Source: an uncultured Bacilli bacterium (GTDB lineage Bacteria; Bacillota_I; Bacilli_A; RF39; UBA660). From it: a DNA stretch of 15,290 nucleotides. The position numbers and the translations under genes are program-made. Positions 1 to 6,318 of the stretch are shown here, piece by piece. How positions within the stretch are numbered: the first letter of the stretch is position 1; the number at the start of each line of letters is the position of its first letter. The stretch lies in contig CANQCQ010000007.1 of assembly GCA_947589725.1 (NCBI GenBank), positions 1 to 15,290 on the forward strand, read 5' to 3'. The notes below the pieces were generated by a model. The model saw only the letters and a program-made list of their open reading frames with translations, ran no database searches and had not been told where the DNA came from.

Positions 1-42
1 CTTATGCAAATCTATATAATTCTCAATTTGAAATATAGTTTT

Positions 43-67
43 GGAAATCATATGATTTCCTTTTTTT
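43..67 (+). terminator. Rho-independent terminator of an upstream gene
   Basis: A perfect 18-base palindrome (GGAAATCATATGATTTCC) can fold as a 7-bp stem with an ATAT loop and is followed at once by seven T. It would end a plus-strand gene lying to the left of the window. The first 42 bases hold no recognisable coding sequence. Confidence 0.75.
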
Positions 68-115
68 GTATAATAATTTTATTTGTGGGTAAAATAATTT
101 TTAATAGATTTTTTG

Positions 116-124
116 TGTTATAAT
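116..124 (+). promoter_or_regulatory. Extended -10 promoter of the S51 peptidase operon
   Basis: TGTTATAAT at 116-124 is a perfect extended -10 element (TGn + TATAAT), preceded by a T tract. No good -35 is visible at 17 bp, which is common for extended -10 promoters. Transcription would start near 131, giving a leader of about 27 bases with AGGAGG at 146-151 before the ATG at 158. A second TATAAT at 69-74, directly behind the terminator T tract, could be a weaker upstream promoter. Confidence 0.65.
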
Positions 125-157
125 GTTTATAGGATATTTTGCAACAGGAGGAAATTT

Positions 158-829
158 ATGAAATTAATGCTTATTGGTGGTGGCAATACTAGATCACAAG
201 AATGGGAAACTAAAGAGATTGATGAAGAGGTAGTTAAAATGACTGGATTAGAAAACCCTCATTTTTTATTTGTTGGTTTAGCTTCTTCTTATTCAGATTC
301 TTATTATGATGCGATGAAAAATATTTACAAATCATTAGGATGTGAATGTGAGTATTTAAAAAAGAAAAATATTATTAATAATCGTGATATAGTTATTAAT
401 AAAATTAATAGAGCAGATATTATTTATATTGGTGGAGGAGATACTATCAAGTTACTTAATCAATTAAAAGAGTATAATTTAGAAGAACTTTTTAAACAAG
501 CGGCATTAAGTAATAAAGTAATAGCAGGCATTTCTGCTGGTGCAATTATGCTATGTCGTGAAGGTTACTCAGATTCTTTGATACTTAGAGGTGAATCTGA
601 TAAATATGATTTTATAGATGGTTTAGGTATTGTTGATATTGCCTTTTCTCCTCATCATAGTGCTGAAAAACGTGCAGAATTATTAACGGAGATTGGTAAT
701 AGAACAGTTTATGGACTTGAAAATGGTGTAGCTTTAAAAATTATTGATGATGATTTTTCAATAGTTAAAAGTATTAAAGAAAATAATGCTTTTCTAATTA
801 CTAAAGATTCAGAAAAGATAATAAATTAG
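158..829 (+). CDS. Peptidase S51 (dipeptidase E-like) family protein
   Basis: A 223-residue cytoplasmic serine peptidase-like protein of family S51 (dipeptidase E / cyanophycinase group), whose enterobacterial member hydrolyses Asp-Xaa dipeptides. Seen in the sequence: the central motif YIGGGDT (90-96), the nucleophile elbow GISAGA with Ser126, and a downstream SPHHS stretch (164-168) supplying the probable catalytic His. The length is normal for the family. There is no signal peptide. The start at 158 is chosen over an in-frame TTG at 113 because AGGAGG lies 6 bases upstream of 158, and the TTG lies within the extended -10 promoter region. It is first of a tight operon, with the next gene beginning 7-16 bases after its stop. 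The substrate cannot be read from the sequence; Firmicutes members of the family are mostly annotated as peptidase E by homology only. Confidence 0.87.
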   Translation: MKLMLIGGGNTRSQEWETKEIDEEVVKMTGLENPHFLFVGLASSYSDSYYDAMKNIYKSLGCECEYLKKKNIINNRDIVINKINRADIIYIGGGDTIKLLNQLKEYNLEELFKQAALSNKVIAGISAGAIMLCREGYSDSLILRGESDKYDFIDGLGIVDIAFSPHHSAEKRAELLTEIGNRTVYGLENGVALKIIDDDFSIVKSIKENNAFLITKDSEKIIN

Positions 830-836
830 TGAAGAA

Positions 837-1766
837 GTGATTGTTGTGAAAAAGAAAGATAAAAAGAAGTTAATTGAGTTTGGTATAGGATTATTAGTTT
901 TACTTTTTGTTTTTATATATAATAATTATTTGGAAGAGCCTATTAATAAATATTTGAATGATAGTGATTCTTCATTACCGGTTAATGCTAATAGGATAGT
1001 AGATGGTAATTTAACTATATATTTTATGGATGTTGGTCAGGCAGATTGTATTTTAATTGCTAATAAGGAACACTATATGCTAATTGATGCAGGTAATAAT
1101 GAAGATGGGATTAAGCTTGTAAATTACTTTAAGAATTTGGGTATTGAAAAATTTGATTATGTTGTAGGAACTCATGCTCATGAAGATCATATCGGTGGAA
1201 TGGATGATATTATAAATAATTTTGCTATAGATAATTTTTATATGCCAGATGTAGTCACAACGACAAAGACTTTTGAGGATTTATTAGATGCTTTAGAATT
1301 TAAACAAGTTACTTTTACAACACCAGAAATTGATTCTAAATTTTATTTAAAAGATGCTATATTTACTGTTTTATATGTAGGTGATGATGAAGGCAATTTA
1401 AATGATTCATCAATAGTTTTAAAAATGGAATATGGCGAAAATTCATTTCTTTTTACAGGAGATGCTACTAGTTCTGTTGAGAGGGAAATATTAAATAAAA
1501 ATATTACAGCGGATTTAATAAAAATAGGACATCATGGTTCTCAATATTCTTCAACGGAAGAATTTTTAAATAAGGTTAATCCAAAGTATGCTGTTATTTC
1601 AGTGGGAGAGGGTAATATTTATGATCATCCTAAACAAGTAACTCTAGATAAGCTTAATAAATTAGATGTAAAAATATATCGCACTGATTATGATGGAACT
1701 ATCAAAGTAACAAGTGATGGTAAAAAAATAAATATAAGTACAATGGAGACTGATACTAATGGATAA
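837..1766 (+). CDS. Membrane-anchored MBL-fold hydrolase, ComEC C-terminal-domain type
   Basis: A 309-residue metallo-beta-lactamase-fold protein with a basic N-terminus and one transmembrane helix (about 13-30), so the catalytic domain should be outside the membrane. The domain matches the exported hydrolase part of ComEC/Rec2: opening FMDVGQAD (63-70), LIDAG (82-86), metal motif THAHEDH (112-118), TGD (207-209), GHHGS (231-235) and DHP near 263-265. All metal-binding positions look intact, so it is probably an active nuclease or phosphodiesterase. It lacks the ComEC pore and OB domains, so it is not a DNA-uptake channel itself. The start is ambiguous: GTG at 837 and GTG at 846 each follow an AGTGA sequence, and 846 has slightly better spacing. 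It overlaps the next gene by 8 bases (ATGGATAA), suggesting coupled translation. The pairing with DUF3006 recurs in Firmicutes. Confidence 0.88.
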   Translation: MIVVKKKDKKKLIEFGIGLLVLLFVFIYNNYLEEPINKYLNDSDSSLPVNANRIVDGNLTIYFMDVGQADCILIANKEHYMLIDAGNNEDGIKLVNYFKNLGIEKFDYVVGTHAHEDHIGGMDDIINNFAIDNFYMPDVVTTTKTFEDLLDALEFKQVTFTTPEIDSKFYLKDAIFTVLYVGDDEGNLNDSSIVLKMEYGENSFLFTGDATSSVEREILNKNITADLIKIGHHGSQYSSTEEFLNKVNPKYAVISVGEGNIYDHPKQVTLDKLNKLDVKIYRTDYDGTIKVTSDGKKINISTMETDTNG

Positions 1767-1995
1767 AAATTTATATGCAATAGATGAAATAATTGATGAT
1801 ATAGTAAAAATTGAAAATATAAGTACAAATGAGATTGTTTATGTTGATAAAAAGGTCTTACCTACTAATATAGAAGAGGGAACAATATTAAAATTTGATT
1901 TAAATAAATATAGTATTAATAAAACAAAAGAAGAAGAAAGAAGACAACAGTTTCGTAATCGATTAAATAAGTTAAAGGGTTTTAATAATGAATAA
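1759..1995 (+). CDS. DUF3006-family small protein
   Basis: A 78-residue soluble protein. The N-terminal two thirds read as a small beta-barrel-like domain (IDEIIDDIVKIE, then LPTNIEEGTILKFD at 34-47, matching the family's LP...EGD pattern). It ends in a charged helix rich in Glu, Arg and Lys (57-74). These features, and its position directly behind a ComEC-type MBL hydrolase gene, identify DUF3006. The function is not established; the fixed gene pairing suggests it serves the same process as the hydrolase. It overlaps both neighbours by 8 bases: its start codon is inside the hydrolase gene's end, and its last codons (ATGAATAA) contain the next gene's start. Composition matches its neighbours, so there is no sign of recent transfer. 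Confidence 0.8.
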   Translation: MDKNLYAIDEIIDDIVKIENISTNEIVYVDKKVLPTNIEEGTILKFDLNKYSINKTKEEERRQQFRNRLNKLKGFNNE

Positions 1996-2578
1996 TTTAA
2001 AAAGAATTGATTCTTTTCCAATAGATTTCATGGAAGAGTCTTTTATTGAAAATAAAGAATTAAAAGGATATGTAGATTATCTTGAAATAAAAAACTCAAA
2101 GCTTTTATCTTCTAATTTTGATAAATGTATTTTTCAAGGTTTAGATATTACATCTAGTATTATTGAAAAATGTAGTTTTGCTAATGTATCTTTAAATGAT
2201 CATACTTATCAGAATGTTACTTTTAAAGATTGTAATTTAGTTGGAGTTAATTTTACTGATTCATATTTAGAAAATGTCGTATTTGATAATTGTAATTTAG
2301 TTTTTAGTAATTTTACATCTGCTAATTTAAAGAAAGTTAGTTTTCTATCTTGTAATTTAAGTGAAGCTTATTTTAATTCTTTAAAGTGGAGTAATACTAG
2401 TTTTGATCATTGTAATATTAATGAATGTGAGTTTTATAAAACTAGTTTAAATAAAATTGATTTTAATACTTGTTCTTTTAATAGAATTAATGCCTCTTTT
2501 GATAATTTAAAAGGATTAGTTGTATGTTTAGATCAAGCTGTTCTATTGTCTAAAATGTTAGGTATTCAAATAAAATAG
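1988..2578 (+). CDS. Pentapeptide-repeat protein with Qnr/MfpA-like C-terminal tail
   Basis: A 196-residue soluble protein made largely of pentapeptide repeats from about residue 45 to 175, which fold as a right-handed four-sided beta-helix. Five full coils are readable from residue 62 to 161. Each opens with Cys at the inward i-2 position (C62, C82, C102, C122, C142, then C162), mostly followed by Asn-Leu. The C-terminus (about 176-196: G, then QA, LL, LGI) resembles the dimerising tail of Qnr/MfpA-type proteins, which mimic DNA and bind gyrase. The gyrase link here is inference by fold. There is no signal peptide or membrane segment. The start overlaps the DUF3006 gene by 8 bases, with AAAGGG at 1974-1979 as ribosome binding site. 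It is last in the four-gene unit and no terminator hairpin follows. Confidence 0.87.
   Translation: MNNLKRIDSFPIDFMEESFIENKELKGYVDYLEIKNSKLLSSNFDKCIFQGLDITSSIIEKCSFANVSLNDHTYQNVTFKDCNLVGVNFTDSYLENVVFDNCNLVFSNFTSANLKKVSFLSCNLSEAYFNSLKWSNTSFDHCNINECEFYKTSLNKIDFNTCSFNRINASFDNLKGLVVCLDQAVLLSKMLGIQIK
2171..2479 (+). repeat. 60-bp periodic intragenic repeat encoding beta-helix coils
   Basis: Within the pentapeptide gene, TGT codons recur exactly every 60 bases at 2171, 2231, 2291, 2351, 2411 and 2471. At 2231, 2291 and 2351 the same nine bases TGTAATTTA appear. One 60-bp unit equals 20 residues, that is one complete coil of the four-sided helix. The remaining bases of each unit are diverged. Confidence 0.8.
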
Positions 2579-2579
2579 C

Positions 2580-2608
2580 TTGCGAAAGATCCTTTTGTAT
2601 GGTATATC
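2580..2608 (+). promoter_or_regulatory. Probable sigma-A promoter for the 2633 gene
   Basis: TTGCGA at 2580-2585, a 17-bp spacer and TATATC at 2603-2608, with TGG just before the -10 giving an extended -10 (TGGTATATC). Each hexamer matches consensus at four of six positions. It lies in the 54-base gap after the pentapeptide gene, suggesting separate expression of the next gene. Confidence 0.45.
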
Positions 2609-2632
2609 TATATTAGAATAAAGGAGGGATTA

Positions 2633-3181
2633 ATGATGGATGAGGTTAAACAAAGATTTTCAACTTCTACTGTTATTATAGTTATAATTTTATTAGCAAT
2701 TTTTATAGTTGTGCCACCACTAGCAAGAGTTTTCTATGCTGAAGATAAGCCTAATAAGGTGGTAGATAAAGATGATAAAGAACAAAATGAAGATTTAAGG
2801 GATGAAACTATTAGCTGTAATATAGATTATCCTAATGCATCTTTAAAAATATCTTTAGTTGCGACTTATAAAACAGGTATTATTGATTCTAATGTACTTA
2901 CATTTACTAATCCAAATGGATATGTGAGATTTGATCAAATTCAGTCAGTAGAAGGTCAAGAGGAATTTCAAGCATATGACTTTTTATTAAGTTCATTTAA
3001 TGGTTTGGATGCTAATCATATTAGTACTCAAAATAATATTACAGTAGTTACTTTAGACCAAGAACTTTTTGATAGCTTAGGTGAAGAAGAACAATACAAT
3101 AAAATAAGTGATCATTTTGGTGATCCTATTACTCTTCAAGGTTTCTATGAATCTAATGGATTTACTTGTATTAAAGAGTAG
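2633..3181 (+). CDS. Membrane-anchored protein of unknown family
   Basis: A 182-residue protein I do not recognise. It has one N-terminal transmembrane helix (about 13-34) with a short cytoplasmic head, a charged linker (38-58, rich in Asp, Lys and Glu), and an external domain of about 120 residues with alternating hydrophobic residues suggesting beta structure. The domain begins with Cys62 and ends with Cys179, so an external disulfide closing the domain is possible. No lipobox is present at the helix end. Start codons at 2633 and 2636 are both usable; AGGAGG at 2622-2627 is 5 and 8 bases away. It converges with the germination operon and overlaps the 3' end of the gerC-like gene by 11 bases. 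Its translation and codon use look normal, so it is probably a real gene. Confidence 0.75.
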   Translation: MMDEVKQRFSTSTVIIVIILLAIFIVVPPLARVFYAEDKPNKVVDKDDKEQNEDLRDETISCNIDYPNASLKISLVATYKTGIIDSNVLTFTNPNGYVRFDQIQSVEGQEEFQAYDFLLSSFNGLDANHISTQNNITVVTLDQELFDSLGEEEQYNKISDHFGDPITLQGFYESNGFTCIKE

Positions 3182-3563
3182 ATTTTAACTTATCTTTAAC
3201 ATTATTAGTATGATAAATAGATTTTGGATTAATTTTTAATTTATCAATTAATTTAGTATTATTTATATTTATAACTAAATACTTTACCTTATTAAGGTAG
3301 AGTTTTTTCTTAACATTTTTTTGTAATTTACTTTCAATATTTTCTAACTTATTAGTATATGTTTTATAAATTTTATAAGTATATTTAATTCCATTATCTG
3401 ACTTTTTAGGTATTATTTCTCTTAGATAAACAATATAATTATCATTGGTTTTTTCAATACCTATAGAATCTATAATAGCTATATTATTTAATTCATTATA
3501 TGGTGGAACAATAAATATAAATAAAAGTATAAATATAATTGTTGTTATTAAAAGTTTTTTCAT
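3171..3563 (-). CDS. Short GerC-like germination protein, N-terminal part only
   Basis: A 130-residue protein with an N-terminal hydrophobic helix (about 4-20) followed by YNELNNIAIIDSIGIEK (22-38), which resembles the start of mature GerC (GerAC) proteins, and by a segment near 88-100 (LYLNKVKYLVI) matching the later 'ly.gh.k.lvi' part of the GerC N-domain. Full GerC proteins are about 350-400 residues and are lipoproteins. Here the lipobox Cys is missing (PPYNEL instead of a Cys-Trp start) and the remaining two thirds are absent. The stop is followed directly by the convergent gene, so no leftover C-terminal fragment exists. The start overlaps the gerA stop by ATGA, with an AGGTAGGA-type ribosome binding site inside gerA. 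It could be a reduced functional subunit or a decaying gene; the clean reading frame favours the former. Confidence 0.7.
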   Translation of the reverse strand: MKKLLITTIIFILLFIFIVPPYNELNNIAIIDSIGIEKTNDNYIVYLREIIPKKSDNGIKYTYKIYKTYTNKLENIESKLQKNVKKKLYLNKVKYLVININNTKLIDKLKINPKSIYHTNNVKDKLKSTL

Positions 3564-4927
3564 CTTATCCTACCTCGATATTTATTATTTGTAAGAATAC
3601 TATTTCTATATAATTTATCATTGTCTATTTTTATTATTGTATCTTTAATTTCATTTTTTTCTAGGGGAATAAATGGTGTTAAGTATTTATAACCAAATGA
3701 CTTACTATGATATAGATTACTTCCTAAGAAAAAAACTCCAATAATTACTCCAATTAGACCTAAGAAGCTACTTAAAAGTAGGATTAATACTTTATAAAAT
3801 CTTATAACACTTACAAATTCTTGAGATGTAAAAACAAGGCCAGCCATCGAAGATATGGCAATGACAATTATCATAATAGGTGATACAATTCCTGCCGCAA
3901 CAGCGGCATCTCCTAATATTAATCCACCTAAGATAGATACGGCTGAGCCATTTGTTGAAGACATTCTAATGTCTGATTCTTTTAAAATTTCAAAGCAAAT
4001 TATCATAAATAGTGCCTCAAGATAAGCGGGGAAGGGTACGAAAGTTCTACCAGCTTTTAACATAAGTAATAAGTCTATTGGGACAAAGTCATAGTTTCTA
4101 GTTGTTACTGCTATATAAAGAGCAGGAGTTAGAATGGCTATGAAAAAAGCTATTATTCTTATTAGACGAATAAATGAAGTATGAGCACTTTTTTGATAAT
4201 AATCATCAACAGTATGAAAAAAATCTATAAAGAAATTAGGAACTATTAAAACATAAGGACTGTTATCAACAACAATCAAGACTTTACCTTCTAGTAATTG
4301 CATAGCTGCTTTATCAGGTCTTTCTGTTGGCATAATTGTTGGAAATAACTGACCTTTAACTTCTAAACTTCTTTTGATATAACTTGAATCTATTAATCCA
4401 TCTATATCTATTTTATTTAATTGATTTTTAATATTAGTAACTAAATTTTTTTTTACTATACCATCTATATATACTAATCCAACTTTAGTAGAAGTAATTC
4501 TCCCCATCTTTTTAGTATCTACTATTAGTCTTTTATTTGGAATTCTTTTTCTAATTAAACCAATATTTGTATTATAGTTTTCAATAAAAGAGTCTTTTGG
4601 TCCAATAACAGATATTTCTCCATCTATTGTTTGAACACCTCTTGTTAAATTTTCTCTTACTTCTAGAGCATAAGTTTTCCATTTGGTTTCTATTATTACA
4701 AAAGAATTAAATAAATAATTATTTATTTCAGTTTTAGTAATTATTTTTAAATTTTCATTAGGAATATTATTTTCTAAATATTTTATTTGTTTTTTATTAA
4801 GTAATTGTAAGTTTTCTAATACTAAGGAATCAAAATTATAACTATTAATAATAGTTTCGATATATGTTAATTTTACTTTTGTATTATCTATTGTAATTTC
4901 TTTATTTATAATGTCGGAAGAGGTCAT
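3560..4927 (-). CDS. gerAA: GerA-family spore germination receptor subunit
   Basis: A 455-residue integral membrane protein of the GerA family, the A subunit of germinant receptors in the spore inner membrane. Seen: a soluble N-terminal half with the hallmark GPKDSFIENYNTN (109-121) and PTERPD (200-205), then a membrane half with several helices from about 252 to 402 (first containing ILTPALY near 265-271), and a short polar tail. The length is close to the usual 460-500. The start is set at 4927 rather than the in-frame ATG at 4939 because GGTGA (4937-4933) stands 5 bases before 4927, the same spacing used by other genes here, and overlaps the region right after the 4939 codon. It is followed by the GerC-like gene with an ATGA overlap. 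A GerB permease gene, normally between A and C, is absent. The candidate promoter is sigma-G-like, fitting forespore expression. Confidence 0.92.
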   Translation of the reverse strand: MTSSDIINKEITIDNTKVKLTYIETIINSYNFDSLVLENLQLLNKKQIKYLENNIPNENLKIITKTEINNYLFNSFVIIETKWKTYALEVRENLTRGVQTIDGEISVIGPKDSFIENYNTNIGLIRKRIPNKRLIVDTKKMGRITSTKVGLVYIDGIVKKNLVTNIKNQLNKIDIDGLIDSSYIKRSLEVKGQLFPTIMPTERPDKAAMQLLEGKVLIVVDNSPYVLIVPNFFIDFFHTVDDYYQKSAHTSFIRLIRIIAFFIAILTPALYIAVTTRNYDFVPIDLLLMLKAGRTFVPFPAYLEALFMIICFEILKESDIRMSSTNGSAVSILGGLILGDAAVAAGIVSPIMIIVIAISSMAGLVFTSQEFVSVIRFYKVLILLLSSFLGLIGVIIGVFFLGSNLYHSKSFGYKYLTPFIPLEKNEIKDTIIKIDNDKLYRNSILTNNKYRGRIR

Positions 4928-4942
4928 TTTTATCACCATTAT

Positions 4943-4972
4943 TAGTATGGAAAATAAATTCTATTTTATGTA
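4943..4972 (-). promoter_or_regulatory. Candidate sigma-G-type promoter of the germination operon
   Basis: Reading on the minus strand, TACATA (4972-4967), a 17-base spacer and CATACTA (4949-4943). The Bacillus sigma-G pattern is about TGMATA, 16-18 bases, CATNNTA: the -10 matches fully and the -35 at five of six positions. The predicted transcript start is about 4936, leaving a leader of only about 10 bases, which is tight and lowers confidence. Confidence 0.45.
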
Positions 4973-4976
4973 TAAT
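4948..4976 (+). promoter_or_regulatory. Sigma-A promoter of the rRNA methyltransferase gene
   Basis: TGGAAA at 4948-4953, 17-bp spacer, TATAAT at 4971-4976. The predicted start is near 4983, so the leader is about 11 bases and consists almost only of the GGGTGA ribosome binding site (4984-4989). The elements interleave with the minus-strand germination promoter. Confidence 0.6.
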
Positions 4977-4993
4977 ATTGCTAGGGTGAATAT

Positions 4994-6214
4994 ATGTTAG
5001 TATTAATTGAGAGACTTGATTATTTTGGAAGAGGAATTGGATATATTGATGGTAAAATATGCTTTGTTGAAAATGCCTTAGAAAAAGAATTAGTTAATGT
5101 GAAAATAACTAAAGAGACAAAGGGTTATTATGAAGGAAAAGTTATAAATTATATTAAAAAAAGTCCTGAAAGAGTAGAGAGTTTATGTCCTATTTATGAT
5201 AGATGTGGTGGTTGTCAACTACAGCATATGAATATTTTAAAAGAAAATGAATTTAAAACTTTAAAAGTAAAAGATTTACTAAAAAGAATTGGTAAGATAG
5301 ATCCTTCTATTGTTAGAGATTGTATTAATGTTAATGAATATAATTATCGTAATAAATTAACTCTTCATCAATTAAATAATAAAATTGGTTTATATAAAGA
5401 AAACTCTAATGAGATTGTTGAATTATCTAAATGTTTAATTACAAGAGAAGAATTAAATGAAAAAATTTATAATATTAAAGATATTATGCTTAAATGCAAT
5501 AATACTAATAAGTCTAATAAAATAGTTTTAAGAGTAGGTAATAATAATCATAATGTAATTATAGAAGCTTTAGAAAATACTGATAATTTTAAAGAATTAA
5601 ATTGTTATGGTTTATTTGTAGATAATGAATTAAAAGAAGGGAAATATTTAATATCAGAAATAGGGGAATATAAGTTTTATGTCTCACCAGAATCTTTTTT
5701 TCAAGTAAACGGTGATATGACAAAAGTTTTATATGATGAGGTTCTAAAATTTTGTCGTGATAAAAAATTTTTAAATGTATTAGACCTATATTGTGGTACT
5801 GGAACTATTGGTATTTATATATCTAAATATGTTGATAATGTTTTAGGTATTGATATTAGTAAATCTAGTATTGATGATGCTAATAAAAACTTAAGTTTAA
5901 ATGGAGTATCTAATGTTAAATTTATTTGTAGTAGAGTAGAAGACTATATTGATAAAATCATTGGAAACTATGATTTAGTAATTGTTGATCCTCCTCGAGC
6001 AGGTTTGTTTCCAAAGACAATTGACTATTTAAAAAAAATCGAAGCTAAATATATTATTTATATTTCATGTGATCCAGCAACTCTTTCAAGAGATCTTTCA
6101 TTACTTAAAGAATTATATGAGATAAAAGTGATAAAAACATTTAATATGTTCCCTAAAACATACCATGTAGAGTCTTTTTGTATATTAGAAAAGATAAGTA
6201 TTAACTGTATATAA
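4994..6214 (+). CDS. rlmD: 23S rRNA (uracil-5-)-methyltransferase, RlmD/RlmCD family
   Basis: A 406-residue SAM-dependent enzyme that methylates C5 of uridine in 23S rRNA (TrmA/RumA family; Bacillus RlmCD modifies U747 and U1939). Domains: a short N-terminal TRAM-like RNA-binding region (1-55); [4Fe-4S] cluster ligands Cys65, Cys71, Cys74 (CGGC) and Cys147; a central substrate domain with NYRNK (117-121); a Rossmann methyltransferase domain with LDLYCGTG (263-270), GIDIS (285-289) and DPPRAG (332-337); catalytic nucleophile Cys359 in SCDPATL; and general base Glu393 in HVES. All key residues are intact and length is near normal. The TRAM domain starts abruptly, a few residues shorter than usual. 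Start ATG is preceded by GGGTGA. It is transcribed alone and ends before a strong T-tract terminator. Bacterial RlmC, RlmD and RlmCD cannot be separated by eye. Confidence 0.93.
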   Translation: MLVLIERLDYFGRGIGYIDGKICFVENALEKELVNVKITKETKGYYEGKVINYIKKSPERVESLCPIYDRCGGCQLQHMNILKENEFKTLKVKDLLKRIGKIDPSIVRDCINVNEYNYRNKLTLHQLNNKIGLYKENSNEIVELSKCLITREELNEKIYNIKDIMLKCNNTNKSNKIVLRVGNNNHNVIIEALENTDNFKELNCYGLFVDNELKEGKYLISEIGEYKFYVSPESFFQVNGDMTKVLYDEVLKFCRDKKFLNVLDLYCGTGTIGIYISKYVDNVLGIDISKSSIDDANKNLSLNGVSNVKFICSRVEDYIDKIIGNYDLVIVDPPRAGLFPKTIDYLKKIEAKYIIYISCDPATLSRDLSLLKELYEIKVIKTFNMFPKTYHVESFCILEKISINCI

Positions 6215-6232
6215 CTATCTAATAATTTAGCC

Positions 6233-6284
6233 TAAATAATTTCATAGATGAAGAGTTTTAAATTATTTACTTTTCTTTTTTTTT
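6233..6284 (+). terminator. Terminator after the methyltransferase gene (AT-only stem)
   Basis: A perfect 10-base inverted repeat, TAAATAATTT (6233-6242) and AAATTATTTA (6260-6269), with a 17-base loop and a T-rich tract at 6271-6284 (13 T, one C). The stem has no G-C pair, so hairpin strength is low, but the T tract is the longest in the window. Confidence 0.6.
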
Positions 6285-6310
6285 GTGATAGTATTCTATT
6301 AGAATAGGAG
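6284..6310 (+). promoter_or_regulatory. Possible extended -10, inverted repeat and RBS before the kinase pair
   Basis: TGTGATAGT (6284-6292) could be a weak extended -10 directly behind the T tract. It is followed by the perfect inverted repeat TATTCT-ATT-AGAATA (6292-6306), whose last base is the first base of the AGGAG ribosome binding site (6306-6310) for the ATG at 6319. The repeat lies where an operator, or an RNA hairpin occluding the ribosome site, would sit. Confidence 0.35.
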
Positions 6311-6318
6311 CGTATGCT

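Noticed and set aside
837..1766. Calling the MBL protein a competence DNA-uptake channel (ComEC)
   Set aside because: Only the hydrolase domain and one membrane helix are present; the OB domain and multi-helix pore are missing.
1839..2021. Minus-strand open frame opposite the DUF3006 and pentapeptide genes
   Set aside because: It lies wholly opposite coding sequence with recognisable families and has no convincing ribosome site or family match. It is a shadow frame.
2579..2632. Terminator after the pentapeptide gene
   Set aside because: Only a 4-bp AAAG/CTTT pairing and a short T run are present, too weak to call.
3171..3563. Frameshift or sequencing error as the cause of the short GerC
   Set aside because: No GerC-like continuation is readable in any frame after its stop; the DNA downstream encodes the convergent protein on the other strand.
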